NCBI GenBank assembly: GCA_002270465.1
Contig: NQOF01000002.1
Location: 310,001 to 374,000, forward strand
From: Blautia hominis
GTDB lineage: Bacteria > Bacillota > Clostridia > Lachnospirales > Lachnospiraceae
Length of the DNA stretch: 64,000 nucleotides
Direction: 5' to 3'
The translations under genes were made by a program, and so were the position numbers. Positions within the stretch are counted from its first letter, which is position 1; the number at the start of each line of letters is the position of its first letter. Positions 26,629 to 35,304 of this stretch are shown in pieces. Under the pieces are notes generated by a model. The model saw only the letters and a program-made list of their open reading frames with translations. It searched no databases and was not told the DNA's origin.

Positions 26629-27993
26629 ATGATTAACATGTTTGAAGTAAATGAAACCAATAAGATGATCGAGCAGGAAAATCTGGATGTGCGTACCATT
26701 ACCATGGGTATCAGCCTTCTGGACTGTATTGACTCTGACCTGCAGCAGGTAAACCGAAAAATCTACAATAAGATCACTACCCTGGCAAGAAATCTGGTGG
26801 AGACCGGTGATGAGATCTCCGGAGAGTACGGCATCCCTGTTGTAAACAAGAGGATCTCCGTAACCCCCATTGCATTGGTGGGCGGAGCGGCCTGTAAAGC
26901 ACCGGAGGATTTTGTGACCTTGGCAGAGACGCTGGACCGGGCGGCAAAAGAGGTTGGCGTAAACTTTATCGGAGGCTACTCTGCCCTGGTTTCAAAAGGC
27001 ATGACAAAAGCAGATGAAATACTGATCCGTTCCATTCCGGAAGCCCTGGCTGCCACAGAGAGGGTCTGCAGCTCCATCAATCTCGGTTCCTCCAAGACAG
27101 GCATCAATATGGATGCGGTTAAGCTCATGGGAGAGATCGTACTGGCTACCGCCCAGGCCACCAGAGAGCAGGATTCCCTGGGATGTGCAAAACTGGTTGT
27201 GTTCTGCAATGCGCCGGATGACAATCCTTTCATGGCAGGTGCTTTCCACGGAGTGACGGAGGCGGACGCCATCATCAATGTAGGCGTATCCGGTCCGGGT
27301 GTTGTGAAGACAGCGCTGGAAAAAGTCCGCGGAAAAGATTTTGAGGTTCTGTGCGAGACGATCAAGAAGACAGCTTTCAAGGTGACACGGGTGGGCCAGC
27401 TGGTTGCCCAGGAGGCCTCCAAACGCCTTGGGATTCCTTTTGGCATTGTGGACTTATCCCTTGCACCCACTCCGGCCATCGGGGACAGTGTGGCGGACAT
27501 TCTCCATGAGATCGGCGTGGAGTACGCCGGTGCTCCGGGCACAACGGCGGCCCTTGCGCTTCTCAATGACCAGGTGAAAAAAGGCGGCGTTATGGCTTCC
27601 TCCTATGTGGGCGGCTTGAGCGGAGCTTTCATTCCGGTCAGCGAGGACCAGGGCATGATCGACGCGGTGAATGCCAATGCCCTGACCATAGAAAAACTGG
27701 AGGCCATGACCTGCGTATGCTCTGTAGGACTGGATATGATAGCTATTCCGGGAGACACCAAAGCCAGCACCATCTCCGGCATAATTGCAGACGAATGTGC
27801 CATCGGCATGGTGAATCAGAAGACAACGGCTGTCCGTTTGATTCCCGTTATCGGAAAGAGTGTGGGAGAGACCGTGGAATTCGGGGGCTTACTCGGCTAT
27901 GCGCCGATCATGCCTGTAAACCAGTATTCCTGTGAGGCCTTTGTGAACAGAGGGGGAAGGATACCGGCTCCTATCCACAGTTTTAAAAATTAA
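26629..27993 (+). CDS. PFL family protein (UPF0210/DUF711)
   Basis: The product is 454 residues with AGGAAAGGA upstream. It has the family's conserved features: [16 protein letters not shown]-like start, [30 protein letters not shown] and [12 protein letters not shown] near the end. The fold resembles pyruvate-formate lyase or glycyl radical proteins, but the true activity is unknown. It is paired with the ACT protein upstream and ends just before repeat copy C. Confidence 0.92.
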   Translation: MINMFEVNETNKMIEQENLDVRTITMGISLLDCIDSDLQQVNRKIYNKITTLARNLVETGDEISGEYGIPVVNKRISVTPIALVGGAACKAPEDFVTLAETLDRAAKEVGVNFIGGYSALVSKGMTKADEILIRSIPEALAATERVCSSINLGSSKTGINMDAVKLMGEIVLATAQATREQDSLGCAKLVVFCNAPDDNPFMAGAFHGVTEADAIINVGVSGPGVVKTALEKVRGKDFEVLCETIKKTAFKVTRVGQLVAQEASKRLGIPFGIVDLSLAPTPAIGDSVADILHEIGVEYAGAPGTTAALALLNDQVKKGGVMASSYVGGLSGAFIPVSEDQGMIDAVNANALTIEKLEAMTCVCSVGLDMIAIPGDTKASTISGIIADECAIGMVNQKTTAVRLIPVIGKSVGETVEFGGLLGYAPIMPVNQYSCEAFVNRGGRIPAPIHSFKN

Positions 27994-27994
27994 A

Positions 27995-28185
27995 GTAACT
28001 GTTAAGTACCCTCACAGTTACAGGTAAAAATCCATGCAGGATCGCCTTTGGCGATGGGATTTTTGCTTGGACGCGGTACACTTTCTTACGGTCAGCGCGG
28101 TGAATGCCAGACCTGCTGAATAGTGCAGTGAATGCGCAGACCTGCTGAATAGTGCGGTGAATGCGTAGACCTGCTGAATAGTTAC
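27995..28185 (-). repeat. Family 1 repeat, copy C, expanded by a 29-bp triplication
   Basis: The element lies in reverse orientation. The end away from the feo operon keeps the GTAACTG...CAGTTAC 27-bp hairpin, and the other end is GTTAC at 28181-28185. It is about 57 bp longer than the other copies because a unit of 28-29 bp (GCAGTGAATGCGCAGACCTG and so on) is present three times in tandem at 28097-28182. Small differences between units argue against a recent duplication. Confidence 0.85.
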
Positions 28186-28219
28186 GAGACAATTGAACAT
28201 GTAAGTAGAAAAGTCATAC

Positions 28220-28262
28220 AGGGACAGTGTTTCATTATATGGAACGCTGCCCCTTCTTTTTT
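28220..28262 (+). terminator. Terminator between the PFL gene and feo
   Basis: AGGGACAGTGTTTC pairs with GGAACGCTGCCCC (one mismatch and one G-T) across an ATTATAT loop, and is followed by TTCTTTTTT. Confidence 0.75.
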
Positions 28263-28293
28263 GGAAAAATGCGCCAAAATAGTTAAAAAGTTG

Positions 28294-28346
28294 TTGACAA
28301 GACACGTTAGGGTGTGCTAACTTATAAGTGGTTAGAAAAACCTAAC
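28294..28346 (+). promoter_or_regulatory. feoA promoter with two GTTAG-N6-CTAAC operators
   Basis: TTGACA lies at 28294-28299; the likely -10 is TAACTT near 28318. Two identical-half palindromes GTTAG-N6-CTAAC lie at 28306-28321 (over the spacer and -10) and 28331-28346, 25 bp apart. The form matches DtxR/IdeR-type metal-regulator boxes. A metal-loaded repressor would block transcription when iron is plentiful. Confidence 0.8.
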
Positions 28347-28380
28347 TCGATGATGCATGATAAATAAGGAGTGGTGAAAA

Positions 28381-28590
28381 ATGCCTTTAACTATGGCTTC
28401 GGCAGGAGAAACAAAACAGGTTAAAAAAGTGGGCGGCAAAGAAGACGTAAGACGCCATCTGGAGAATCTTGGCTTTGTAACAGGAACGGATGTGACCGTT
28501 GTTTCCCAATTGGGCGGCAATGTGATCGTCAATGTGAAGGATTCCAGAATTGCCATCAGCAGTGAGATGGCTAACAGGATCATGGTATAG
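28381..28590 (+). CDS. feoA: FeoA domain protein (first copy)
   Basis: The product is 69 residues with AAGGAGTGG upstream. It is a single SH3-like FeoA domain: GGKEDVRRHLENLGFVTGTD and GGNVIVNVKDSRIAIS. FeoA proteins bind the cytoplasmic part of FeoB and help ferrous iron uptake. A second FeoA gene follows after 72 bases. Both are under the operator pair just upstream. Confidence 0.93.
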   Translation: MPLTMASAGETKQVKKVGGKEDVRRHLENLGFVTGTDVTVVSQLGGNVIVNVKDSRIAISSEMANRIMV

Positions 28591-28662
28591 CAAAGAGAAA
28601 ATAGATTTGGACCTGCCTTATGGAACAGGTATGGTTACATAGAAAGAGGAGGATATGCAGAA

Positions 28663-28884
28663 ATGGAGACACTGCGGAATGTAAAATGCGGACAGAGCGT
28701 CAAAGTGGTGAAGCTGCATGGAGAGGGCGCTGTCAAACGCCGTATTATGGATATGGGGATCACCAAAGGCACAGATGTCTATGTGAGAAAAGTGGCACCC
28801 CTGGGTGACCCCATAGAGGTTACTGTGAGAGATTATGAGCTTTCCCTGAGAAAAGCAGACGCAGAGATGATTGAAGTTCAGTAG
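28663..28884 (+). CDS. feoA: FeoA domain protein (second copy)
   Basis: The product is 73 residues with AGAGGAGGATAT upstream. The FeoA domain reads GEGAVKRRIMDMGITKGTDV and APLGDPIEVTVRDYELSLRK. It is more typical of classical FeoA than the first copy. Duplicated FeoA genes ahead of feoB are usual in this group, and the two may have divided roles. Confidence 0.94.
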   Translation: METLRNVKCGQSVKVVKLHGEGAVKRRIMDMGITKGTDVYVRKVAPLGDPIEVTVRDYELSLRKADAEMIEVQ

Positions 28885-28927
28885 AAGGGCTGCCGGCTTT
28901 TGAAGGCCGCAGCATTTTTCGGGATTT

Positions 28928-28991
28928 ATGGTTAGAATATTCTAACCATATTTTTTGGAAATGAAGTTAGCCAAAGCTAATTTCATAGAAT
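28928..28991 (+). promoter_or_regulatory. feoB upstream region with two more GTTAG-N6-CTAA(C/T) boxes
   Basis: The first box, at 28931-28946, sits in a perfect 22-bp palindrome (28928-28949) followed by ATTTTTT, so it may also act as a terminator. The second, at 28976-28991, ends CTAAT and has flanking TGAA/TTCA symmetry. Centres are 45 bp apart. Two boxes here plus two before feoA suggest feoB is also independently metal-controlled. Confidence 0.7.
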
Positions 28992-29083
28992 ACAAAAGGG
29001 GAATAAACCCGCCTGCTGCACTAGACACACTCTAGGGACCAAAAAGATTTCTGCAGGAGGAGAAGATAGAGGAGGAAGAGAAA

Positions 29084-31273
29084 ATGTCAGTTAAAATTGC
29101 GCTTGCCGGCAACCCTAACTGTGGTAAGACCACACTGTTCAATGCGTTGACAGGGTCTAATCAGTTTGTGGGAAACTGGCCCGGTGTTACAGTAGAAAAA
29201 AAGGAAGGTAAGCTGAAAGGGAACAAAGATGTTATCATCATGGACCTTCCGGGAATTTATTCCCTGTCACCTTACACACTGGAGGAAGTGGTAGCCAGAA
29301 ACTATCTGATCACAGAGCGTCCGGATGCCATATTAAACATTGTGGACGGCACGAACCTGGAGAGGAACCTGTATCTGTCCACCCAGCTTATGGAGCTTGG
29401 TATTCCTGTCATCATGGCAGTGAACATGATGGATGTGGTAGCAAAAAACGGAGATGTCATTAAGATCCGTGAGCTGTCCGGACAACTGGGCTGTGAAGTG
29501 GTGGAGATTTCCGCGTTGAAAGGTACCGGGATCCGGGAAGCAGCCGATAAGGCAGTGCAGATTGCCCGGAAAAAAAGTGCAGGGATGCCTGTCCATAAAT
29601 TCCAGAAGCGTGTGGAGGAGGCACTGGATGAGATCGAAGCTCTGCTGGGCGGAAATATTCCGGAGGAACAGAGGCGTTTCTATGCGGTAAAACTTTTCGA
29701 GAGAGATAATAAGATCGGTGAGACCATTTCCGGTCTGCCGGATGTGGAATCTATCATCATAGCCGTGGAAAAAGACCTGGATGATGACTCGGAGAGTATC
29801 ATCACCAATGAGAGATACACGTACATAGGAAATGTGACCAAGAAGGCATACAATAAAAAGAGCAAGGGGAAGATGACAACCTCAGATAAGATTGACGGGA
29901 TCGTTACAAACCGTTTCCTTGGCCTTCCCATTTTCTTTGCGGTGATGGCCCTGGTTTATTATATATCTGTGAGTACAGTGGGCGGATGGGCGACTGACTG
30001 GGTAAATGACGGTGTGTTTGCGGATGGATGGAACTTCCTGGGGATTTCTTCCCTACACGTTCCCGCCATACCTGAACTGCTGAATAACGGCCTGGAGGCC
30101 ATCAACTGCGCGGCATGGCTGCAGAGCCTGATCGTGGACGGTATTGTAGCAGGTGTAGGTGCAGTCCTTGGATTTGTGCCCCAGATGCTGGTATTGTTTT
30201 TATTCCTGGCATTCCTGGAAGGATGCGGATACATGGCCAGAGTTGCCTTCATTATGGACCGTATCTTCCGTAAATTCGGTCTTTCCGGAAAGTCCTTCAT
30301 CCCTATGCTGATTGGTACGGGATGCGGTGTTCCGGGCATTATGGCATCCAGAACCATTGAAAATGACAGAGACCGTAAGATGACTATCATGACAACCACA
30401 TTTATCCCGTGCAGCGCAAAACTTCCCATTATCGCCCTGATCGCAGGCGCCCTGTTCGGCGGTGCATGGTGGGTGGCACCCAGTGCGTATATTGTGGGGG
30501 TTCTGGCAATCATTTGTTCCGGGATCATATTAAAGAAAACCAGGAAATTCGCTGGCGACCCGGCTCCTTTCGTCATGGAGCTTCCGGCATATCACATGCC
30601 AACCGTGGGAAATGTCCTCAGGAGCATGTGGGAGAGAGGCTGGTCCTTCATTAAAAAAGCAGGTACGGTCATTCTTCTTTCCACAATCTTTATCTGGTTT
30701 ACCCAGGGATTCGGTTTTGAGAACGGTTCCTTTGGTATGGTTGATGATATGAATCATTCCCTGCTGGCAGCTATCGGCAAAGGTATCTCCTGGCTGTTCA
30801 TTCCTCTCGGATGGGGAGACTGGAAAGCAGCCGTTGCAGCCGTCTCCGGACTGGTTGCAAAGGAAAATGTGGTTGGTACTTTCGGTATCCTTTACGGATT
30901 TGCGGAAGTGGCGGAAAACGGGTCTGAGATTTGGGGAACACTGGCAGGCAGCTTTACAGCCGCTGCTGCATATTCCTTCCTGGTGTTCAATCTTCTGTGT
31001 GCACCCTGCTTTGCAGCTATGGGAGCCATCAAACGTGAAATGAACAATGCAGGCTGGTTCTGGTTTGCCATCGGATATCAGACCTTGCTGGCGTACTGCT
31101 CATCTCTGGTTGTCTACCAGATCGGACATCTTTTGGAGGGCGGAGCGTTTGGTTTCGGCACCGTTGCGGCAATCCTTGTATTGGCAGTTTTCCTTTATCT
31201 GCTGTTCAGGCCGTACAAAGAAAAAGGTACATTAGATGTGAAGATCAAGACAGGTAAGGCGGCGAAGGCATAA
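29084..31273 (+). CDS. feoB: Ferrous iron transporter FeoB
   Basis: The product is 729 residues. The G domain begins GNPNCGKTTLFN (residues 9-20), with NWPGVTVEKKEG, DLPGIYSLSPY and the NMMD specificity motif. The helical linker follows, then the membrane domain with GFVPQMLVLFLFLAFLEGCGYMARVAF, LIGTGCGVPGIMA and the second gate region. GTP-dependent uptake of Fe2+ through the inner membrane. It is preceded by operator-like palindromes and followed by a small cysteine-rich companion. Confidence 0.98.
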   Translation: MSVKIALAGNPNCGKTTLFNALTGSNQFVGNWPGVTVEKKEGKLKGNKDVIIMDLPGIYSLSPYTLEEVVARNYLITERPDAILNIVDGTNLERNLYLSTQLMELGIPVIMAVNMMDVVAKNGDVIKIRELSGQLGCEVVEISALKGTGIREAADKAVQIARKKSAGMPVHKFQKRVEEALDEIEALLGGNIPEEQRRFYAVKLFERDNKIGETISGLPDVESIIIAVEKDLDDDSESIITNERYTYIGNVTKKAYNKKSKGKMTTSDKIDGIVTNRFLGLPIFFAVMALVYYISVSTVGGWATDWVNDGVFADGWNFLGISSLHVPAIPELLNNGLEAINCAAWLQSLIVDGIVAGVGAVLGFVPQMLVLFLFLAFLEGCGYMARVAFIMDRIFRKFGLSGKSFIPMLIGTGCGVPGIMASRTIENDRDRKMTIMTTTFIPCSAKLPIIALIAGALFGGAWWVAPSAYIVGVLAIICSGIILKKTRKFAGDPAPFVMELPAYHMPTVGNVLRSMWERGWSFIKKAGTVILLSTIFIWFTQGFGFENGSFGMVDDMNHSLLAAIGKGISWLFIPLGWGDWKAAVAAVSGLVAKENVVGTFGILYGFAEVAENGSEIWGTLAGSFTAAAAYSFLVFNLLCAPCFAAMGAIKREMNNAGWFWFAIGYQTLLAYCSSLVVYQIGHLLEGGAFGFGTVAAILVLAVFLYLLFRPYKEKGTLDVKIKTGKAAKA

Positions 31274-31308
31274 ATGCCTTCCGGCCTGTCCGGAAAGGTG
31301 GGATAGAT

Positions 31309-31467
31309 ATGAATGCTGGGACAATCATAGTGCTGTTACTTTTACTCTGTGTTGTGGGGCTGGTCGTCAGAAAGATGGTGAGAGACAAGAAGGCCGGCAA
31401 TACCTGCGGAAGCTGCGGCGGCAACTGCAGCTGCTGCCACGGGGCAGCAGAAGAGAAAGTAAAATAA
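31309..31467 (+). CDS. FeoB-associated cysteine-rich membrane protein
   Basis: A short gene of 52 residues that is easy to miss. An N-terminal membrane helix (about residues 4-20, rich in L and V) leads into a lysine/arginine patch and a cysteine cluster: NTCGSCGGNCSCCHG. This is the pattern of the FeoB-associated Cys-rich family. It follows feoB by 35 bases. It probably assists Fe2+ handling at the membrane; the exact job is unknown. Confidence 0.88.
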   Translation: MNAGTIIVLLLLLCVVGLVVRKMVRDKKAGNTCGSCGGNCSCCHGAAEEKVK

Positions 31468-31498
31468 AAGTGCTTTTACGCAGCCGGATGGAACACTG

Positions 31499-31575
31499 GC
31501 GTGTGTCGGGCTGAAGTTTCAGACACACGCTAAAGGATAACGGGAGGCTTTTGTATATCATTTACAAAAGTAGTC
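31499..31575. terminator. Bidirectional terminator between the feo operon and tmcAL
   Basis: GCGTGTGTC (31499-31507) pairs with GACACACGC (31522-31530). A longer nested hairpin follows: AACGGGA...TCCCGTT enclosing CTTTTGTA...TACAAAAG, then seven Ts. The minus-strand gene stops inside this region, so the structure serves two convergent transcripts. Confidence 0.8.
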
Positions 31576-32780
31576 CCGTTTTTTTGTGTGCGGACCGTTT
31601 CATACAGGTTGGAGGCAAACAAGTCCTGCCGGAATTTTTTCCGGGCTGTCTCATCCAGCAGCTTTTGGTAGTCCGCCGCTTTGGTGATGAGAGGAATTTC
31701 CGCCTTTTCTTTGATTTCCCGAAGAAGGCCCCTGTCAGCCTTTTTAAAGCCCAGTATTCGAGCATATGGGGGCACGGAGAGAGGGCGTTCCTCTGCTTTT
31801 ATGTTGAGAAGCACATGGAGAAGCGCCCGGCTGATACGGGTGTACGTCAGCTCTCGTGTTTTTAACAGGGCCGAAAATTGAGAAAAGCTTTGGTATTCGT
31901 TTAAACGGGCATGGATACGTCTGGCCAATTCCGGGGACATATCAGAATACATGCTGAGTTCTTGGGGAGTATGCAGCATCAGTTTGTAGCGGAGCAGCAG
32001 TGAAAAATCATCCTCCCAAACAGGAGATTCCCCGGAGAGCCTGTCCGCTGCCAGCAGGGCGGCTGAACTTGGCATGGTATTTGTGAGAAATCCATCATAG
32101 CCGGACGGTATCTTTTTATCTCCTGCCGGGATTTCCTTTAAAAAGTTTCGGATGGCGGTGGCACTGGGAAAAGAAGCGGACAAGTTCTTGTCATGATATC
32201 CCGCGCCTTCGCGCTTCAGTGCAAAGGGCTGTATTTTACTGTTTGACCGCTTCAGGGCCTTTATATATTCCAGGCCAAGGATATTGTTGGGGGAATCCAG
32301 AAGCCCGGCCAGAGATTCAGGGCGGTTAAGGTCTGCAAAAGCTTCTTTGCGGGCAGCGGGAAAAGAATAGCCCTTTTTTAAGAGGGAACGGAGCGTATGC
32401 TGATAAGCGGTGTGTTCCGTTAAAAGAGCTTCCGCACATGCAGCCAGGGCCGCCGTATCCCCGGATTCGCTTCCAAAACAGAGCGCATCCACACAGCCAA
32501 GCCGATCCAGCACCTGGACGGCACCGGAAGCAAAATATTCCGCGCTTGCGCAGGCGCTTGAAACAGGCAGTTCCAGCACCAGATCCGCACCGTTCAAAAG
32601 AGCCATGCGGGTGCGGAGATATTTGTCAAACATGGCAGGCGCTCCTCTCTGCACGAAATCTCCGCTCATGATCACTACAAGGTGCTCAGCGTCTGTAAGT
32701 TCTCTGGCCTTTTTAAGATGGTACGCATGGCCTTTATGAAAAGGATTGTATTCGGCAACGATTCCGGTGATTCTGCTCAT
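31530..32780 (-). CDS. tmcAL: tRNA(Met) cytidine acetate ligase (TmcAL, YlbM family)
   Basis: The product is 416 residues. The start at 32780 gives MSRITGIVAEYNPFHKGHAY, the family's nucleotidyltransferase opening with the HxGH motif, and AGGGAT precedes it; a frame open 13 codons further is not needed. IMSGDFVQRGAPA and ADLVLELPVSSACASAEYFA follow. TmcAL activates acetate with ATP and makes N4-acetylcytidine at the elongator tRNA-Met wobble position. It runs opposite to ackA, so acetate links the two genes. Confidence 0.93.
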   Translation of the reverse strand: MSRITGIVAEYNPFHKGHAYHLKKARELTDAEHLVVIMSGDFVQRGAPAMFDKYLRTRMALLNGADLVLELPVSSACASAEYFASGAVQVLDRLGCVDALCFGSESGDTAALAACAEALLTEHTAYQHTLRSLLKKGYSFPAARKEAFADLNRPESLAGLLDSPNNILGLEYIKALKRSNSKIQPFALKREGAGYHDKNLSASFPSATAIRNFLKEIPAGDKKIPSGYDGFLTNTMPSSAALLAADRLSGESPVWEDDFSLLLRYKLMLHTPQELSMYSDMSPELARRIHARLNEYQSFSQFSALLKTRELTYTRISRALLHVLLNIKAEERPLSVPPYARILGFKKADRGLLREIKEKAEIPLITKAADYQKLLDETARKKFRQDLFASNLYETVRTQKNGTTFVNDIQKPPVIL

Positions 32781-32938
32781 AGGATCCCTATTCCCTTCTT
32801 TAATGAAAGTCTGTTCCACTTGTCCTGTATTATTGGTTTAAATATAACAAATATTCTGTCTCCGGACAACCATTTATATTTTCCCGTTACATGTTCCTAA
32901 AAGAATACAAAATTTGCCCGTAAATTTAAACAGTGCCC

Positions 32939-32967
32939 TTGTACCATTTTTTGAAAAGATGTATAAT
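32939..32967 (+). promoter_or_regulatory. Promoter of ackA
   Basis: TTGTAC at 32939-32944 and TATAAT at 32962-32967 with a 17-base spacer, about 55 bases before the ackA start. Confidence 0.7.
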
Positions 32968-33022
32968 GATACCAAACGTGGCTGTTTTGGCCGCGAAGAT
33001 GTATGATAACGGAGGAAAAAAC

Positions 33023-34225
33023 ATGAACGTATTAGTAGTAAACTGCGGAAGTTCATCCCTGAAATTCCAGTTGATCAATTCTGACACAGAAGAAGTGGCT
33101 GCAAAAGGCTTATGTGAGCGTATCGGCATTGACGGAAGACTGGTTTATCAGCCGACAGGCGGAGAGAAAGAGACAACAGAAGCAGCAATGCCAACCCATA
33201 CAGAGGCCATCAAAATGGTCCTTGACGCTTTAGTAAACCCGAAGACAGGTGTATTAAAGAGCCTGGACGAAGTGGAAGCCATCGGACACCGTGTCCTGCA
33301 CGGAGGTGCTAAGATTTCCGATTCCTGTATCATTGATGACGAGGTTATCTCTGTTATTGAAGAGTGCTGTGACTTGGGACCGCTGCACAACCCGGCTAAC
33401 TTGATGGGTATCCGTGCATGTATGGAACTGATGCCCGGCAAACCAAACGTGGCAGTGTTCGACACCGCTTTCCATCAGACTATGCCGGAGAAAGCATACA
33501 TGTATGCGATCCCGTACAAATATTATGACAAATACAAAGTCCGCAAATACGGTTTCCACGGAACTTCCCATCGTTTCGTATCCAAAGAGACCATTAAATT
33601 CCTGGGACTTGACCCGGACAACTCCAAAGTGATCGTAGCGCATTTAGGAAACGGTTCCTCCATCAGCGCAGTTGTGAACGGCAAATGTGTGGATACCAGC
33701 ATGGGCCTGACTCCTCTGGAAGGTCTTGTGATGGGAACACGTTCCGGTGATCTGGACCCGGCTGTTCTGGAATTCATCTGCGGAAAAGAAAACATTGATG
33801 TAAAAGAGATGGTCCGCATCCTGAACAAAGAATCCGGACTGTTAGGTCTGTCCAGAGGTCTGTCCAGCGACTTCCGTGACTTAAACGAAGCCAGAGAGCA
33901 GGGCAACCCGGATGCGGGGAGAGCCGTTGACTGCCTGTGCTACCGTATTGTAAAATACATCGGTTCCTATGTGGCAGCTATGAACGGCGTGGACGCCATC
34001 GCTTTCACAGGCGGTATCGGTGAGAATGCCATCCCGGTTCGTGAGACGGTTGTCAACAGCCTTTCTTACCTGGGAATCACCCTGGACGAGGAAGCAAACC
34101 AGAAACGCGGAGAGAACATGATCATCTCCACAGCAGATTCCAAAGTGAAAGTTGCCGTGGTTCCCACCAACGAAGAGCTTGCAATCTGTCAGGAAACAGC
34201 AGAATTAGTCAAGAATGAGAAATAA
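33023..34225 (+). CDS. ackA: Acetate kinase
   Basis: The product is 400 residues from the ATG at 33023, with GGAGGAAAA at 33011. It opens with MNVLVVNCGSSSLKFQLI; GHRVLHGG, FHGTSHRFV, HLGNGSSISA and FTGGIGENA match the ASKHA acetate kinase family. It makes ATP and acetate from acetyl-phosphate during fermentation. Its usual partner pta is not next to it here. Codon use is strongly biased towards highly expressed codons, as expected for a central enzyme. Confidence 0.98.
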   Translation: MNVLVVNCGSSSLKFQLINSDTEEVAAKGLCERIGIDGRLVYQPTGGEKETTEAAMPTHTEAIKMVLDALVNPKTGVLKSLDEVEAIGHRVLHGGAKISDSCIIDDEVISVIEECCDLGPLHNPANLMGIRACMELMPGKPNVAVFDTAFHQTMPEKAYMYAIPYKYYDKYKVRKYGFHGTSHRFVSKETIKFLGLDPDNSKVIVAHLGNGSSISAVVNGKCVDTSMGLTPLEGLVMGTRSGDLDPAVLEFICGKENIDVKEMVRILNKESGLLGLSRGLSSDFRDLNEAREQGNPDAGRAVDCLCYRIVKYIGSYVAAMNGVDAIAFTGGIGENAIPVRETVVNSLSYLGITLDEEANQKRGENMIISTADSKVKVAVVPTNEELAICQETAELVKNEK

Positions 34226-34228
34226 TAG

Positions 34229-34257
34229 TTGACAAATTGAAAATCCCTATGTATAAT
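34229..34257 (+). promoter_or_regulatory. Promoter of yceD-rpmF
   Basis: TTGACA at 34229-34234 and TATAAT at 34252-34257 have exact consensus and a 17-base spacer. It starts right after the ackA stop codon. Confidence 0.85.
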
Positions 34258-34283
34258 TTACTAGGTGTGATTAGGAGACTATT

Positions 34284-34811
34284 ATGCTAATTGATTTATC
34301 AGAAATTTTATCCCTAGAAGGAAAGACACAGGTCGTAGAAGCACCTGTTTCCATGGATTCCTTTCAATCGAAACTAGGCAGCTTTCCTGTGAAGGTAAAA
34401 GAGCCTGTAGTACTTACAATAACGAATACCGGCAAAAAGGTTCTGCACCTGGAAGCAAGAGGCAGTGTAACTCTGTCCATTCCCTGTGACCGCTGTTTAA
34501 AAGAGGTTCCGGTGGACTTTCCCTTTGCACTGGAAAGAGATATGGATATGAAGGTTTCGGAGGAAGACAGGATAAAAGACTTAGATGAAATTAATTATGT
34601 CACAGGTTGTAGCCTGGATGTTGAGCAGTTAGTGCATAATGAGATTTTAATCCGTTGGCCTTTACGGGTCCTGTGTAAAGAGGACTGCAAGGGAATCTGC
34701 AGCCATTGCGGCAAAGATTTAAATGACGGCCCCTGTTCCTGCGAGCAGGAAAGCCTCGATCCGAGAATGGCAGCAATCCGTGATATATTTAGCAAATTTA
34801 AGGAGGTGTAA
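34284..34811 (+). CDS. YceD/DUF177 family protein
   Basis: The product is 175 residues. The DUF177 core has paired cysteines late in the protein: CKEDCKGICSHCGKDLNDGPCSC, preceded by CDRCLKEVPVDF. YceD proteins are almost always coupled to rpmF, as here (2 bases apart), and affect 23S rRNA levels or ribosome assembly in other bacteria. The exact molecular role is not known. Confidence 0.92.
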   Translation: MLIDLSEILSLEGKTQVVEAPVSMDSFQSKLGSFPVKVKEPVVLTITNTGKKVLHLEARGSVTLSIPCDRCLKEVPVDFPFALERDMDMKVSEEDRIKDLDEINYVTGCSLDVEQLVHNEILIRWPLRVLCKEDCKGICSHCGKDLNDGPCSCEQESLDPRMAAIRDIFSKFKEV

Positions 34812-34813
34812 CT

Positions 34814-34999
34814 ATGTCCATCTGTCCAAAAAATAAAACTTCAAAAGCAAGAAGAGATAAAAGAAGAGCTAACTGGAAAATGAGCGCTCCGAACTTAGTA
34901 AAATGCAGCAAATGTGGAGCTTTAATGATGCCACACAGAGTATGCAAAGCTTGCGGAAGTTACAACAAAAAAGAAATCATCAAAATGGGTGAAGAATAA
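34814..34999 (+). CDS. rpmF: 50S ribosomal protein L32
   Basis: The product is 61 residues and basic. SICPKNKTSKARRDKRRANW is typical of L32, followed by a four-cysteine zinc ribbon, CSKCGALMMPHRVCKACG. This is the zinc-containing (C+) form. AGGAGGTGTAACT precedes the ATG. In most Firmicutes plsX follows directly, but here a lipoprotein gene and two repeats intervene. Confidence 0.97.
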   Translation: MSICPKNKTSKARRDKRRANWKMSAPNLVKCSKCGALMMPHRVCKACGSYNKKEIIKMGEE

Positions 35000-35011
35000 T
35001 CCATGCATGAG

Positions 35012-35045
35012 AAAGGCCTTCTGGACAACCAGGAGGCCTTTTTGT
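35012..35045 (+). terminator. Terminator after rpmF
   Basis: AAAGGCCTTCTGG pairs with CCAGGAGGCCTTT (one mismatch) across ACAA, ending in five Ts. Confidence 0.88.
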
Positions 35046-35141
35046 AATATTTTTGTAATAAATTTATAAAAAACCTTGCGGTTTATGTAAAAACAAGTTA
35101 ATATAGAACTGGAATTACAACTGATGAAATAAAGATCACAT

Positions 35142-35274
35142 GTAACAGTTCAGACAAGCTGAACCGTTACGCATCCAGCCATTAAAAATCGCTTCGCGAT
35201 GAGCCGGATGCCTGCCGGTACTACTTTTTCATACGGTCAGCGCAGTAAATGTGCAGACCTGTCTGAACTGTTAC
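35142..35274 (+). repeat. Family 2 MITE-like repeat, copy D (complete)
   Basis: A 133-bp element with perfect 15-bp terminal inverted repeats: GTAACAGTTCAGACA (35142-35156) and TGTCTGAACTGTTAC (35260-35274). Its left half has a stem GTTCAG-ACAAG-CTGAAC and ATCGCTTCGCGAT. Its right half, TACGGTCAGCGCAGTAAATG and on to CAGACCT, is shared with family 1 in reverse. So families 1 and 2 are related mosaics. Confidence 0.85.
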
Positions 35275-35304
35275 GATCACATTTCTATTAAAGGAGGAAG
35301 ATGG

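Noticed and set aside
26629-27993. Assignment as a true pyruvate formate-lyase
   Set aside because: The family name is PFL-like, but no glycyl radical motif is visible; kept as UPF0210/DUF711 of unknown function.
28097-28182. Short regularly repeated units that might be a CRISPR array
   Set aside because: Units are directly adjacent with no spacers, only three copies, and they are internal parts of a MITE-like element.
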